From positions 30,626,249 through 30,690,248 of the forward strand of contig OX439134.1 of assembly GCA_949318235.1 (NCBI GenBank): 64,000 bases of DNA, in the 5' to 3' direction. A program made the translations under genes and the position numbers. Below, in pieces: positions 49,775-61,870 of the stretch. Every line of letters begins with the position of its first letter. Positions within the stretch are counted from its first letter, which is position 1. The DNA is from Ecdyonurus torrentis. Its lineage: Eukaryota > Arthropoda > Insecta > Ephemeroptera > Heptageniidae. The notes beneath the pieces are model-generated. The model was not told the origin of the DNA. It was given only the letters and a program-made list of their open reading frames with translations, and made no database searches.

Positions 49775-50668
49775 ATCCAATAATAACATGAAGCCAACAA
49801 CTTGACTAATATATCCGGTATAATTATAGTATTTTCATACTGCTTCAAATGTTATACTAGTAAAAATATTAGTACAATGCAGTAATATTAAATTCTCTTG
49901 TATCAAGCACTTTCAGCGGCCAATCTTGCTAGAAATGTATCAGCAACGGGAAATCAAAACTTTTACGACATGAATTTCGAACTACTGATTATAAATTACA
50001 TTTTAACTCTACTATTTAAAAAATATTTAATGGTTAAAAAAAAAAAAAAAAAAAAAAAAATCTAGAATGCCTTTTGTTGAAATTCATCAATCATCACATC
50101 ACACATTCCTTTTTTTTACGATGATACAGTATGCGTTCAGAATTTTTGTAGCTATTTCTAACGACATATTTTGCAGTTTTCGGAAATATATTTTTAATTC
50201 ACTTTACTGTTTCATATAAATAAAATTTATAAAAACAAAGATCATGGAATTCCTCAAATAACTGCATCATATTCCTTGTGATTCCGCTAAGCAATATTAA
50301 TATTATCAGTAATTATTAATTAAAAATTTATGAAATTGCAATGTACAATGCAAATTAAAAATAGCAAAGTTTATGGTTAAATAGACTTTGACATAATTAC
50401 AGCATAACTTGCATAATTTACTTCCATGAACTTTAAAGTCAACCGACATTTAATTTAAAATTAATCGAAGTAATAAAATTCTCTTTCATAAAATTACTAG
50501 TTTAAAATTAAATTATTATTAACAACTTCTTATTATCTCACTTTTGTGTGATGATAATCATCTTTAGTTATAAAAGTGCATTTAATTTCAAGTAAGTTTT
50601 TCTAAGTAAATTATGCAACAGTTTAATATGCAACAAAGTTTTAGATGTTAAATTTTATATTATGTTGC
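49775..50668. other. AT-rich DNA, no gene
   Basis: Nothing recognised apart from a poly-A near 50037. Confidence 0.5.
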
Positions 50669-50672
50669 TTAA

Positions 50673-51375
50673 AGTCAAAGACCACAATACATGAAACAAC
50701 ATAATCACTCTAAAAATTGGTGCATTACCTTGGTTTTGAATCCTTACTTATTTAAGATAATCACATAAAATATTGTGAGTATCTAATATAATGCATTTTG
50801 TCAAATTATTAACAATAGCTATTTTAACTTAAAATAGCTTAACAATTTTAAAACAAATTAAAACCACTTAAATTGACTATTTTTAATAAGTTGCTAAAAT
50901 GCATAATAACGCATAATGCAATCTGAATCCGCGGTGCTTAACCAATCAGAGAGTGTGTTATAAACCTACTAGCCAATCACTGTAGACTTTACATAGTTAA
51001 TTACACTGTATCCACTCGAAATAGAATTAGGAGAAGTCGTAACTAAAGTAATGCACCATTTTTTTGAGTGATTTATTTTTCTTTCAATGATTAAAAACAA
51101 TATAGGATCTCCATAACTGATGACAATTTTTACCAACATGTAAATGTGGCCCCACAAGAGAGCGTAATATAATGTATGCTATTTTTGTGGCTATTTATGT
51201 TTCTGACGTCAGGCACAAATTAGTAAAAAAATGTTGTGCGGGTTGCATAGTTCTAAATTTTCTAATCACTGCTACGGAGCTACAATTGAGTTTTAAGACA
51301 AACTAAAGTTATTTATGTAAGTCCCATCAAGTGTTTTGTGATATAAATGCTCATGTTTTCTTCTGGTCTATTCCT
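50673..51375 (+). mobile_element. MITE M1 copy split by M3
   Basis: TTAA at 50669-50672 and 51376-51379. Starts AGTCAAAGACCACA and ends CTGGTCTATTCCT. An M3 element occupies 50704-51072. Confidence 0.8.
50704..51072. mobile_element. MITE M3 nested in M1, with an internal insertion
   Basis: ATCACTCTAAAAATTGGTGC to GCACCATTTTTTTGAGTGAT. The right arm holds about 110 bp of foreign sequence (around 50910-51030, with CCAATCAGAGAG and CCAATCACTG). Confidence 0.74.
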
Positions 51376-51797
51376 TTAACTTAATGAGAAAACAAGTTGG
51401 AGTGTTTCTTATTTATCATGGACCCGCATAATTATACAAACATAACTCACAGTTTTAAAGGTAAATTGTGTAGTTAATTACTATGTGTAAGGTTTTCTTT
51501 ATATTCAAATATTTGTAATTTTAACATAATTAATTACGAAAACTATAAATTGTTTTTTTAAAATTAATTATGGTCATATTAGATTTTAATTAAAATATAT
51601 TTAAGGAAAATTGTTTGTAAAACAGAAGCTGATGTATTTTAAGATTGGGCCATCGTAGAAACATGCGTCATATCTCTTAACATAATCCGGGAGGGCCGTC
51701 GGGCAGTCGTGAGGGGGGAGGGGGGGACTGTCAAACAAGGAACTGCATTTTCACAATAATTTCTTCTTTGCAATTAATGACCACTTATGTTTACTCT

Positions 51798-51953
51798 AAC
51801 AACAGGAAAAGGAAGTGACAGAAAGTAAACCACGTGATCTTAAAGTGGGAGGTGGCTCAGGCCTAGCTTGCTGCTCGCACGAAGTTTTCGTCCGATTTAA
51901 CCGTCACATGGTTTCCTCTTCCGGCACTTCCTTTTCCGGTATTTTGATTAAAC
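51798..51953. mobile_element. MITE M9 copy
   Basis: AGTAAACCACGTGATCTTAA ... GGCCTAGCTTGCTGCTCG ... CCGTCACATGGTTTCCTC. One CACGTG has decayed to CACATG. Confidence 0.64.
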
Positions 51954-52084
51954 ATAAGCGGTTAATATCCAGTAAAAATATTTAAAATTCTCTAATAATA
52001 TTTATTTCATTAAAAATATACTTTTTGTTAAAAAAAAATCTTAACAAAGTTTCTAATTTGACTTTAAAGTTGGCACTAAGAAAA

Positions 52085-52245
52085 AAAAAATTACAAGTGG
52101 AATAACTTAAATATTTACTCGTGATTGCAAGTGTTTGAAATGATTGAAATGATATATCATTTCAAGTTGAAGGAACGTTTCATCTTTACTTCATGTTAAT
52201 TTTATATTGCGACCGTTCAGTTTGTCAGATATCAGTCGGTTACCT
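52085..52245 (+). repeat. Dispersed repeat M19
   Basis: ATAACTTAAATATTTACTCG, TTCATCTTTACTTCATG and CAGATATCAGTCGGTTACC recur in order at 57189-57323. A weaker match is at about 24855-24930. Confidence 0.6.
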
Positions 52246-52747
52246 AGCTACCTTAATTCTTCTGTGGTCCTACATTCTGGGGGGAGGGGGGGGGGGGTAA
52301 ATTGTAAGAGGCAACGTATGCGTGATGTCACCATTACTTCATTAAGGAAAATATTTTGGTGTACATATTTATGATGGCCTTATTTCATATATCAGCAGTA
52401 CGAAGATATCAGAGATTTTACTTTAAGTACGGTAGCTTCATGAAATATGTTTACGCACTCCGGTATAAAAGAATGAAATCTACCATAAAAAACGGATCCA
52501 TGTAGTAAAGGATTGCTATAAAACAAGGTTCCGGTTTTACACTTTCACCGGTGTGAGAATCTATAAGATGACTTCATCTCATGATTAATTACATTGTTGC
52601 GAGTACAGTAGCCGTTGAACTTGTCTATTTCTGTTAAAAACCATAACTTTAAAAACTTTTTTACTTCCTACAATAAAAATCAAACTTTTACTTATATAGT
52701 CAATTAAATGTGAAAGATTTAGTAAAAATTTAAAAATATAAAAAAGG

Positions 52748-52981
52748 TACACGGAAAAAAATTAATACTAACAATGTAATAGGTAGACATATAACCTAGA
52801 ACTCAGGTATTATTATACTACAATAATACCTAATGCAGGTGCACTGTGCAACAATAAAGGTGTGACTCACTTACATTAAGTGGTATTGTAGTTTTATAGC
52901 TATACCTGTTCCAAATTAAAGTGTACCTATTGCATAATACAGGTTCATGTACCTGACATTAGTACTAATTTTTGCCGTGTA
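52748..52981. mobile_element. MITE M5
   Basis: ACACGGAAAAAAATTAATAC and AGTACTAATTTTTGCCGTGT form the TIR. The interior contains CAGGTATTATTATACTACAA and GGTGCACTGTGCAAC palindromes. Confidence 0.72.
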
Positions 52982-53059
52982 TTACAGAATTTCTCACGCT
53001 CCAAGACTTTACGGTGCATAAAACGACTACAAAACCTTCAAATATAAATTTTACATTGA

Positions 53060-53235
53060 AATAATAAAATGCGTATAATACGGCACTTATGTCATTATAG
53101 CATAAATGATGCTAAAATAGAACAACGTTAATATTTATGCTGAACAACATAATAATGTAATACAGTTTTTATAACGTATAGCATAGATTATGTTGTATTT
53201 AAAAAATTGTGCTGAAAATCAATGTGATTTTGAAT
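53060..53235. mobile_element. M12 repeat copy
   Basis: GTCATTATAGCATAAATGAT, TAAAATAGAACAACG, ATAGCATAGATTATG and AATTGTGCTGAAAATC parallel the 13.1-kb copy closely. Confidence 0.55.
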
Positions 53236-53242
53236 GTTAATA

Positions 53243-53372
53243 ACGATGTTTGAAAACTCTGTTTTTCGTGCTCCAAACTACAGCAAAAACAAAAAAATGA
53301 CGATCACTTAATGCTTTTTAAATGTAATTGCGCATTTTCTGGAGCAAGGGACCACGGTTTACGAAAATCATT
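53243..53372. mobile_element. MITE M17 copy
   Basis: GTTTGAAAACTCTGTTTTTC, TGACGATCACTTAATGC and GAGCAAGGGACCACGGTTTA match the 7.2-kb copy in order and orientation. Confidence 0.62.
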
Positions 53373-53384
53373 AATGTAAAACTA

Positions 53385-53745
53385 AAAAAACGGAAACGAA
53401 AGTGCCGTAGCTCAAACCTATATAGTCAAGTTGTGCTGCACAGGTTCGTCCTATGATTTCTATTTTAACCCCTGTCCAAAAACTATCACCACAACCACCC
53501 TTACTACGGCATGGTTATTAAAGTCAGGAAATCAGGGTGCATCTTACAAACCACCCTGGTGTGCCGTAACCAGGCAGCCTGTAATATGGAATTTTTGGAA
53601 GGAAGAATTTAGGAGTAGCCTGTGCGACACAAGTTGTTGAGCTTGACTTTAGCTTGCTGATGGCGCCAAGTTTTCTACCTTTTTTACCGTCACGTGATTT
53701 CCATTTCCGGCACTTGTTTTTCCGGTTTTGAGATTTTTACATAAA
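53385..53745. mobile_element. MITE M9 interrupted by a TIR element
   Basis: The M9 left arm (AACGAAAGTGCCGTAGCTC) and right arm (TAGCTTGCTGATGGCGCC, CCGTCACGTGATTTCC) are split by 53425-53640. The insert ends in CAAGTTGTGCTGCACAGG and CCTGTGCGACACAAGTTG, imperfect inverted repeats. A 69-codon ORF in the insert (53431-53640) matches nothing I know. Confidence 0.58.
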
Positions 53746-53978
53746 CACTAAATATAAGGTAGTGAAAACGCATATGTTTCGTCTTTTGCAAATGGCAATT
53801 CTTTATTTCTGCTTTTATTATTATTTTTTTATTATTATTCTTTTATTGCATCTTTTGTTGACGGGAAAGTATTTTTACGTGTATTCTTTTTTTTTTAAAT
53901 TGTCACATTTACTGGCAGTAGATCTTAAGGATCGTGACAAATTACAAAAGAAGAACGAAATGCGCTTTCTTTTCCTTA

Positions 53979-54184
53979 CACAGAAAATAACTACTACCAA
54001 TGGCAGGTACATGAATTCCGCAATAGGTACACTTTAATTTGGAACAGGTAGTTATAAAACTACAATACCACTTAATCTAAGTGAGTCACACCTTTATTGT
54101 TGCACAGTGCACCTGCATTAGGTATTATTGTAGTACAATAATACCTGTGTTCTACCTTATATATTACATTTTTAGTATTATTAT

Positions 54185-54224
<40 letters not shown>

Positions 54225-54230
54225 GTGTAC
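53979..54230. mobile_element. MITE M5, inverted copy
   Basis: The reverse complement of the 52.7-kb copy: GTTGCACAGTGCACCTGC, ATTATTGTAGTACAATAATACC. A ~35-bp poly-T lies next to the right end. Confidence 0.7.
54190..54222. repeat. Poly-T tract at M5 end
   Basis: About 33 T just inside the M5 right terminus. Confidence 0.88.
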
Positions 54231-54962
54231 GTTTATATAAAGTTATATTTCTGAAAATGAGATAGCATAATTCTTACGTATTTACATATTTATTTTTGTT
54301 CGTGTATAAACATAAATTTTCTTACATATTTACGTAATGCAGTTTGGTGTCAAGATACTCATTAACACCACAAAACATGTTTTATAACCAGCAGTCTTGT
54401 TCTTGTATTATAATTACTGACACTTGTGATGTACTTTTTAAATTTAAATACATTTTAACGCTTAATAATACAAATTTTGTTACATAATAATTTTTAAAAA
54501 GAAAATAGGTCAAAAATGAATAAATTAAAGTGAAAATGAGAAAACAAGGAAGGGAGATTTAATTTTAATTCCACAAGTGCATAATTAGTAGGTTTCGCAT
54601 CACATTTCATTTTTAATTACATTAATTAAAATTGCATTCAGTATAAACTAAACCTTTCCCTTTTTTTGCTTTAGTAATAATCATTATTTTTTATTTCTAT
54701 GTATCCCCTTCTTATTTTTATTTTAAACTTCTAATAAAATTTTAAGTTAGAAAAGCCTAATTTACTTTAAGTTCCTGTAATTTTAAATTAACTTTTATAT
54801 AGTTGCATAAAATGAAATGACATGAATTTTGATTGGTTTATATATAATGTAGTTAGTATAATGCGTAGAAATATTTATATTAAACCATAACCAGTGCGTA
54901 CAAATGTTGCACTCGGAAATTAAATGTTTTCACCTTTAAAATATATTTAATAAAGTTTGTCC
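54231..54962. other. AT-rich DNA, no gene
   Basis: Nothing recognised. Confidence 0.5.
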
Positions 54963-55258
54963 TTTAAAGTATAGTAAGGCTCATTAACAGTGATTGGCTG
55001 CCCAACAAAATAAGACACATTCATTGGTTGATCTTTTTTTTTTTTTGAGCCGATAAAAGTGAGTCGCATGTTGAGCATGGAACTGTTTTTTTTGTGAAGT
55101 TCAGTTCATTCTTATCAGGTCCAAAGTTTTAAACGAATAAATAACATTGATCAACCATACATATGAACGTAGTGAACAGGTAATGACGTCATGATCAGGT
55201 GTTCTTAACAAAGGAAAAATATCGAAGCTAGCTCAATTTTTGTGTGTAATAAGAACGA
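54963..55258 (+). mobile_element. MITE M6, old copy
   Basis: Starts near TTTAAAGTATAGTAAGGCTC, ends near GTAATAAGAACGAAC, with the family blocks between. Confidence 0.68.
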
Positions 55259-55442
55259 ACCTAAATTTTAAAATTCAAAATACTTTATTTATTTCTTTCA
55301 TTCTACACACCCAATAGTGACAATACGCATACAAAATGCACCAGTCAAGGTTTTTACTTAATTCATTTAGAGAGTGTTAGCTATTTTTATTTTGATAGGT
55401 AACCAAAGTAGAGCATATTATTGTAATTTTATTACACCTAAA

Positions 55443-55714
55443 GACGTAGAGCACCTTGAACAAAAAGTCTAATATCTTAACATACCTAAATATTAAGGTT
55501 GATTTGGTCGGAGTCATTGATTTCTAATTTATTTTCCATTCATTAAATTTAATGGAAGATGCGGTTTTATGACGTAACAGCTCACTTGTTTCCTCACGCG
55601 TGGACCAGGTGAGGTGTGACGTCATAAACCCACATCTGATATTTCGTAAATTAGAAATCAATGACTCCACCCAAATTAACGTTGCTATTTAGGTATGTTA
55701 GGATATTAGGCTAG
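55443..55714. mobile_element. MITE M2, right end missing
   Basis: AGACGTAGAGCACCTTGAAC after CTAA. Palindromic as in other M2 copies, but the last ~35 bp (ACTTTTTTGTTCAAG...) are absent and sequence passes directly into a partial M7. Confidence 0.72.
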
Positions 55715-55980
55715 TTTGACGATTACTTCACGCATCTGACGTCACAATGTACCGATGGGGTCGTGATAGGGGTAAAGAACTTGAGGGAAGGTCTTAAATG
55801 TATCACGTGACCAGAGCGGTGACTGTGATTGGTTGTGGTACATTGTGACGTAAGATGCGTGAAATAACCGTCAAAATGAAAATAAATACAAAATTAACGT
55901 GTTGGTGTCTAATTGATGGATAATAAGGTATGATAATTAATAATTATCAATCTAGTATTCTAAATGATAAAACAGTAAGT
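55715..55980. mobile_element. MITE M7, left end missing
   Basis: From TTTGACGATTACTTCACGCAT through CTGACGTCACAATGTACC and its inverse to GTAAGTTGAGAAGGCC. Corresponds to 63720-64000 but lacks the left ~85 bp. Confidence 0.72.
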
Positions 55981-56595
55981 TGAGAAGGCCTTCAATCTTC
56001 AAAGCTAATTACTATGCCACTTTATTATGATCAAATTTCATACAAATATATCGAGAAACACTTCTTTTTAAATCTTCTGTATAACAAACAACAACTATGA
56101 ATAGCTTGGTGCCAAAATATCGACTTACTGAGGCTTCGTTTTGTGGTATTCCAATCAACTTGGTGTGTGTTACAAACACGTCCAAGTTGTTGTTTTTCTG
56201 CTACACTGAGAAAACAAAGTAGTAGAGACAAGAAGTTAACATTGGAACTAACTAAACACTTCAATAAAGTTGTAAAGAAAGAAATTTCTAAAATTTTGCA
56301 CAGTGATACATTAGGATAAAGTATATTCAAAAATGTGGAAAAAAAATGGCTACATTTTAAATTATGATTTTTGAAGTTTTAGTCCCATTATAGCCCATTT
56401 TAATTCTAATAATTATTTTCTCTATTATCAGATAGTCACGGGTTTTGAACATTTTATCGTAGGTAGCTTTTATGTTAGTGCTGTATAGTTGATATATCAA
56501 ATGGCATCATAAACTTTAGATTTTTTTTTAATTATTTATCTATTTAGAAATACAAGCCACCTAAATACTACCTTTAATACGCAGTCAATGCTTAA
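55981..56595. other. AT-rich DNA, unsupported 99-codon ORF
   Basis: The minus-strand ORF 56031-56330 has no recognisable domain and no supporting context; I do not call it a gene. Confidence 0.4.
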
Positions 56596-56860
56596 TTGGC
56601 TAATAAAGAAACAGCTGTTTTGAGGCCGACTTTAAGTGATTTCGGTCACATCCGTTTCCGTTTCTAATTACCACGCAATAATTTTTTGTGCATTAATAAT
56701 TTCCAACAAAACAAACACTATAATTTTCAAATGAAATCAAATAAATTAAATAATAATAATAATAATTAAAAAAATTTAATACTGTAATATTTTTAATTAA
56801 AAAAAAAGTTTCTATGACTAAAATTTGCTGCTAAAATATGAATTTCTACATTTATAAGTT

Positions 56861-57174
56861 AGCTTGTTCTGTAAAGTAAAGTGAATCTCAACAACAGTGA
56901 TTGGCTGACCAACAAAATACGACACATTCATTGGTTGATCTTGTTTTTTGAGCTAACAAAATTGACAAAAATTGAGTCACATGAAGAGCATGAAACTTTT
57001 TTGTGTCGAGTTTCTTTCATTCTTATCAAGTTCAAAGTTCTAAACGAAGAAATAACAATGATCGACCATATGTATAAACGTAGTAAACAGGTAACGAAGT
57101 CATAATCAGCTGTTATAACAAAGGAACATATCGACACAAAGTTGCGCCGGAAGTCTGACTTTGCAGAACGAGCT
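56861..57174 (+). mobile_element. MITE M6, young copy B
   Basis: Same ends as copy A, flanked by GTT on both sides. Only a handful of differences from copy A. Confidence 0.8.
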
Positions 57175-57184
57175 GTTATCTTTA

Positions 57185-57325
57185 AAATAAAATAACTTAA
57201 ATATTTGATCATGTTTTCTTTCACATGTTTGACATAACTAAACTTTAAGTACCATTTCTTCTTTACTTTGTCTTTATATTATAATTCACTACCGTCTAGT
57301 TTGCGAGATATCAGTCGGTCACCGA
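57185..57325 (+). repeat. Dispersed repeat M19, second copy
   Basis: ATAACTTAAATATTTGATCA, TTCTTCTTTACTTTGTC and GAGATATCAGTCGGTCACC, immediately right of M6 copy B. Confidence 0.6.
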
Positions 57326-58019
57326 CCCCCATAAAGTCAGCGTCAAAACATTTGTTCCTTTATTAGCCAACAGTTACTCTCTAAATTCTTGTGCGTTGTG
57401 AGTAAACATTTGTTTTTTGAGTGTAAAAGCAATAAAATGCATTGTACTTTTTCCCCACAAACCTCAAGATATTAATATTTAAAACTTCAATCAATTATAG
57501 TAACAACAGACAACCTAAGAAATAGTAATTTTCCAATGCAGTACATAAAATACTATTGTTTATATCTCCAATTTTATATTGTTGTTGCTTTAAAACACAC
57601 AACTATAAAAATTTTATGCTTTTTTGTTCATATTAATTATTTATTACTCTAAAGGATTCTTAAAGGGGATATAAGACTACTTTTAGCGGGGTGTATTGTG
57701 AATGAGATTTTTAAGTTAGCTAAAAGTACTTTGCACTCAAAAAAGGGTTTTTTTTTTTCTTTCTGTTTCTCCTAAGGGTATATTAAACACAAGGTAAATT
57801 ACAGTTGTGATAAGTAAAAGAATAATAACAATTTAACTTAAATGTATATTTAACTTAATTTGATGGTAAATTTGTTTATTACATGCATTAAATTAAGTAC
57901 AGTTGTAGCATTAAAAATTAACTCAGTATAACTTGGTATGATAATATCATGTATGTAATAGTGTATTCAAAAAGTAGACATTTTGTATGCATTGAGTGTA
58001 CTTTTACTAAATGATATTA

Positions 58020-58107
58020 TAGGGTGTATCCGTATGACGTCATAATGATTACGCTTTGACGCCATACTATATTATTGAACAACATGGCTCAGCATAGAAC
58101 AAACTTC

Positions 58108-58140
<33 letters not shown>

Positions 58141-58356
58141 GCTACTTACTTTAGGAAATTGGTTATTTTTTGGCTATATTATTATTTTTCTCACTTACTT
58201 GAGATAATAAATCAATCTATTAAGACATCAATGCTCTCAAAAATATTTCTTAAGTATTTTTAAACTATGACAATATGAGTTATTTCTCCATACCAGTCCA
58301 TGTTATTGAGTGATCCAACATGGCGTTGACTTTAACATGAATGCATAGACCCTATA
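58020..58356 (+). mobile_element. MITE MB, uninterrupted copy
   Basis: TATAGGGTGTATCCG at the left and CATAGACCCTATA at the right form the TIR. At the position equivalent to the transposon insertion it reads CACTTACTTGAGATAATAAATC with no insert. A poly-T run lies at about 58109-58139. A TA duplication is possible, but the TATA palindrome at the ends hides it. Confidence 0.75.
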
Positions 58357-58535
58357 AAACTAAAGTTAGAAAACTGCAAGCTGTAAAAAAAAAAAAAAAA
58401 AAAGTTCACAACTGCAGTGATACTTAAAGACAAATAATTTCAAATATTTAAATTTGGGGAATCAACATGCAAAATTTTGAGTTATGAATAGTTAAAATTT
58501 TACCCTCATAAGTAAAATTGATTTATTCTAGATGG

Positions 58536-58537
<2 letters not shown>

Positions 58538-58599
<62 letters not shown>
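58538..58599. repeat. (GA)n microsatellite
   Basis: About 62 bp, uninterrupted. Confidence 0.95.
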
Positions 58600-58601
<2 letters not shown>

Positions 58602-59399
58602 TGACTATAAAACGTACAGTTCTGGTCAAAAGTTCCCGACCCGAAACCACACTATGTTATCTTTATGAGAAAACGCACTGCCCGTTCAGGAATTTTTGGC
58701 TAGAGTTGTACACTACATACACACAAATTATGCCTCTTAACCCTTTTTTACCCTCAAATCCTGTTAAAATTGCAAATAAGGCTACTTTTAGAATTCATGA
58801 CGTCACAAAATCTAATCCTATATTTTTTTTATGCTCTCTAATTAAATGAAATTTTTATCAAAATTTACCTGTTTTTTAATACTGTTTTTATTATTCATCT
58901 CGAAGTATATTATTGATCTTTAAGACTTTCACGTTTGAAGAAAACATAAAATTGCATAAAATGAACAAATAAAGCAGTAAAAAAACATATCATCTTGAAA
59001 TATTTTTTTTTTATCTTTCCATTTCCTCAATTTTTATGACACTATTTTATTTTCATATTTGGATTAAGATATTTTTCTGAGGTGTTGGATTTCTTTATGT
59101 TCTTCATTTAATTTTCTTCTTCTCTCTTATCGTAAAAATATTTTAGAGTTATAAAAATTTCTGCTAATAATAACTTCTCAAACTTGGAAGTTTTTTATTT
59201 CATTATTTTGAAATCTTCTTTTCTTTTGCCTTAGAATTTATTTTATAAAAAAGTTGTCAGATTACAAATCTTACGTTTATCTTGTAATTAATACTAATAT
59301 AATGAAATATAAATCTTTTAGGCATTATTTCAGCTTGAAGTTAGCGTTGTAAAACTCATAATAAAAAAATTATTACAATAATTGCCTAAATATGTAAGT
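58600..59399. other. AT-rich DNA, no gene
   Basis: An ORF beginning in the GA array extends to 58849 without a recognisable domain. Confidence 0.45.
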
Positions 59400-59403
59400 T
59401 TAA

Positions 59404-59739
59404 AGCCATAGACCACATACAACAACATGTGCTTTTTAATGAATAAACACAAAATAGGATTTTCAAAATTGATGAAAATTTTTACCAGAATGTTAATGTA
59501 GCCCCACGAGAGAGCATGAAAAAACTGTAAAGTATGCAATTTGCGCAAAAAGTCATGTTTATGACGTCAGAAACATGCAAAAATTAGTATGAAAATGTTG
59601 TGCAGGTTGCATTTTCTGATCACTGCTACGGGGCTACTATTTGGTTTTGAGACAAACTAAAGTTATTTATGTAAATCCCATCAAGTTTTTTTTTTTATAT
59701 ATATAAATAAATGCTTATGTTTTTCTCTGGTTTATTCCT
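59404..59739 (+). mobile_element. MITE M1 copy
   Basis: TTAA at 59400-59403; the right site has decayed to TCAA (59740-59743). AGCCATAGACCACAT to CTGGTTTATTCCT. Confidence 0.8.
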
Positions 59740-59924
59740 TCAATTGTTATTATACCTTTTGATAAGTCTAACTGCAAGTCTTGGTTGTACTGAACAATAA
59801 TAGATGTAAGATTTGTGTAACTTACGTTAGAGAGAGAGAGAGAGAGAGAATGTAAGTGAGTGTATTTTCTCAAACATTTTTTTTCCTTAAAATATTCAGT
59901 TGCTGGAAAAAATGTCTTAAAAGC

Positions 59925-60243
59925 ATTTTATATTTATATAAGCATTTATATCACAAAACACATGATGAGATTTACATAAATAACATTAGTTTGTCTCAAA
60001 ACCCAACAGTAGCCCCGTAGCAGTGATCAGGAAAATTCGATTTATGCAACCTGCACAACATTTTCATACTAAGTTTTGCATGTTTCTGACGTCATAAGCA
60101 TGACGTTTCACGCAAATTGCATACTTTACAGTTTTTTCACGCTCTCTCGTTTAACATTCAGGTAAAAATTGTCATCAGTTTTGAAGATCCCAATTCGTGT
60201 TTATTCATTAAAAAGTACCTGTTGTTTTATGTAGTCTATGGCT
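59925..60243 (-). mobile_element. MITE M1 copy, inverted relative to the 59.4-kb copy
   Basis: Body from AAGCATTTATATCACAAAAC to TTATGTAGTCTATGGCT, then TTAA at 60244-60247. The first bases are degraded. With the copy about 185 bp upstream it forms a large inverted pair. Confidence 0.75.
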
Positions 60244-60247
60244 TTAA

Positions 60248-61076
60248 GAATTTTTATATACACCAATATTATTGATTTTTTCTAAAGAATTTTTTGAAGA
60301 CTATATTATTTATACATTATATGAATGACATAAAATTTGTCTATTCTACAATACTTACCCACTCAACACTTATTTAGCCACTTTTACGTACTTACAAACA
60401 CTAACTTCAGGCTACTACTAACATAAAAAAACAAACCAAAAAAAGCATAAAACTCAGAGAGTAATCAGAACCGAATTTGCTTGTGATGATAGAAACTCTG
60501 TTAATTTACTTCTCACATACCTTTATCACTGTTAAAGAAGTTTTTTTTTTTAAATATGAGAACTAATGACAACGTAAGGAAATAGTAGTAAAAGGAGATA
60601 AAAATAATTTATATAATATAGCGGTATGAATTATATTTTCAAAGTATGGCTAATTCATACTAAAATTATGGTAGAAATGTCCTGATACCTAAACAGAGTA
60701 AAGCTTACATATAAGTCTTGCATCGTATTATTATTTATCTCTAATTAAGTCATGAATAATGGAAACATAAGCTACTTATGGAAATGAAGCACATACAAAC
60801 ATCCAAACAAATCATCATTGCGAATGATGAAGGGACTATAAAGAAAGGAACACACAAAGCCACAAATTTTACCAATTAAAATGATACTTCAAACACAATT
60901 GTACTAATTAAGCTCGAATTAAACTGTCTGATCTATTTTTTTATTCTCTATTAAGGTAATAATGTAGTAAATTGCACATAATGTAGGACATTAGGGGAAG
61001 CTTTAGTCATTTTACTTTGATTGAATGGATCATAGTTTGTTAGCAAGAAATGTACATAGGAAAGTATGAATTAATG
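60248..61076. other. AT-rich DNA, no gene
   Basis: Nothing recognised before the GGGA array. Confidence 0.5.
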
Positions 61077-61542
61077 TGGGAGGGAGGGAGGGAGGGAAGG
61101 AGGGAGGGAGGGAGGGAGGGAGGGAGGGAGGGAGGGAGGGAGGGAGGGAGGGAGGGAGGGAGGGAGGGAGGGAGGGAGGGAGGGAGGGAGGGAGGGAGGG
61201 AGGGAGGGAGGGAGGGAGGGAGGGAGGGAGGGAGGGAGGGAGGGAGGGAGGGAGGGAGGGAGGGAGGGAGGGAGGGAGGGAGGGAGGGAGGGAGGGAGGG
61301 AGGGAGGGAGGGAGGGAGGGAGGGAGGGAGGGAGGGAGGGAGGGAGGGAGGGAGGGAGGGAGGGAGGGAGGGAGGGAGGGAGGGAGGGAGGGAGGGAGGG
61401 AGGGAGGGAGGGAGGGAGGGAGGGAGGGAGGGAGGGAGGGAGGGAGGGAGGGAGGGAGGGAGGGAGGGAGGGAGGGAGGGAGGGAGGGAGGGAGGGAGGG
61501 AGGGAGGGAGGGAGGGAGGGAGGGAGGGAGGGAGGGAGGGAG
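61077..61542. repeat. (GGGA)n tetranucleotide array
   Basis: About 465 bp of nearly perfect GGGA with one GGAA near 61096. Purine-only on the plus strand; G-runs of three every four bases could form quadruplexes. The 159-181-codon ORFs here are artefacts. Confidence 0.96.
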
Positions 61543-61817
61543 TATATCAATCAATCAATCATACAATCAATATGTGCAAGGCCAAATGACGCAGACCATC
61601 AAAAAGTATCCTGCAAGGTAGGCAATAAGTCGGACACAAAACCACTCATAGTAAGGCTGATGGGGATTTGGAAGGCTCTGAATGGGTTTGAAATACTATG
61701 TTGACGTTATGTTTATAGTTTTAATACTTTTAATCTGAACATGATTTCTATTTTTTTTTTTTACCATGAATATACTCTGACACAAAAAATAAAGATACTG
61801 AAATGTAAGGTAAGTTC

Positions 61818-61819
<2 letters not shown>

Positions 61820-61868
<49 letters not shown>
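61820..61868. repeat. Poly-A tract
   Basis: About 49 A. Confidence 0.9.

Positions 61869-61870
<2 letters not shown>

Larger units (their letters stand above)
56596..57371. mobile_element. M8 copy split by later insertions
   Basis: The left arm at 56596-56676 (GGCTAATAAAGAAACAGCTG, GAGGCCGACTTTAAGTGATT) and a short right arm at about 57330-57371 (TTTGTTCCTTTATTAGCC) bracket a full M6 and M19-like sequence. The right arm is degraded, so the pairing is probable rather than certain. Confidence 0.5.

Noticed and set aside
49100..49848. 135- and 70-codon ORFs (IHSF repeats)
   Set aside because: Translation of the GAAT array.
53431..53640. 69-codon ORF as a small gene
   Set aside because: Coincides with a TIR-flanked insert in an M9 MITE and has no recognisable domain or context.
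61030..61621. 159-181-codon ORFs on both strands (GREGGREG / PPSLPPSL)
   Set aside because: Pure translation of the GGGA array, open in several frames at once.
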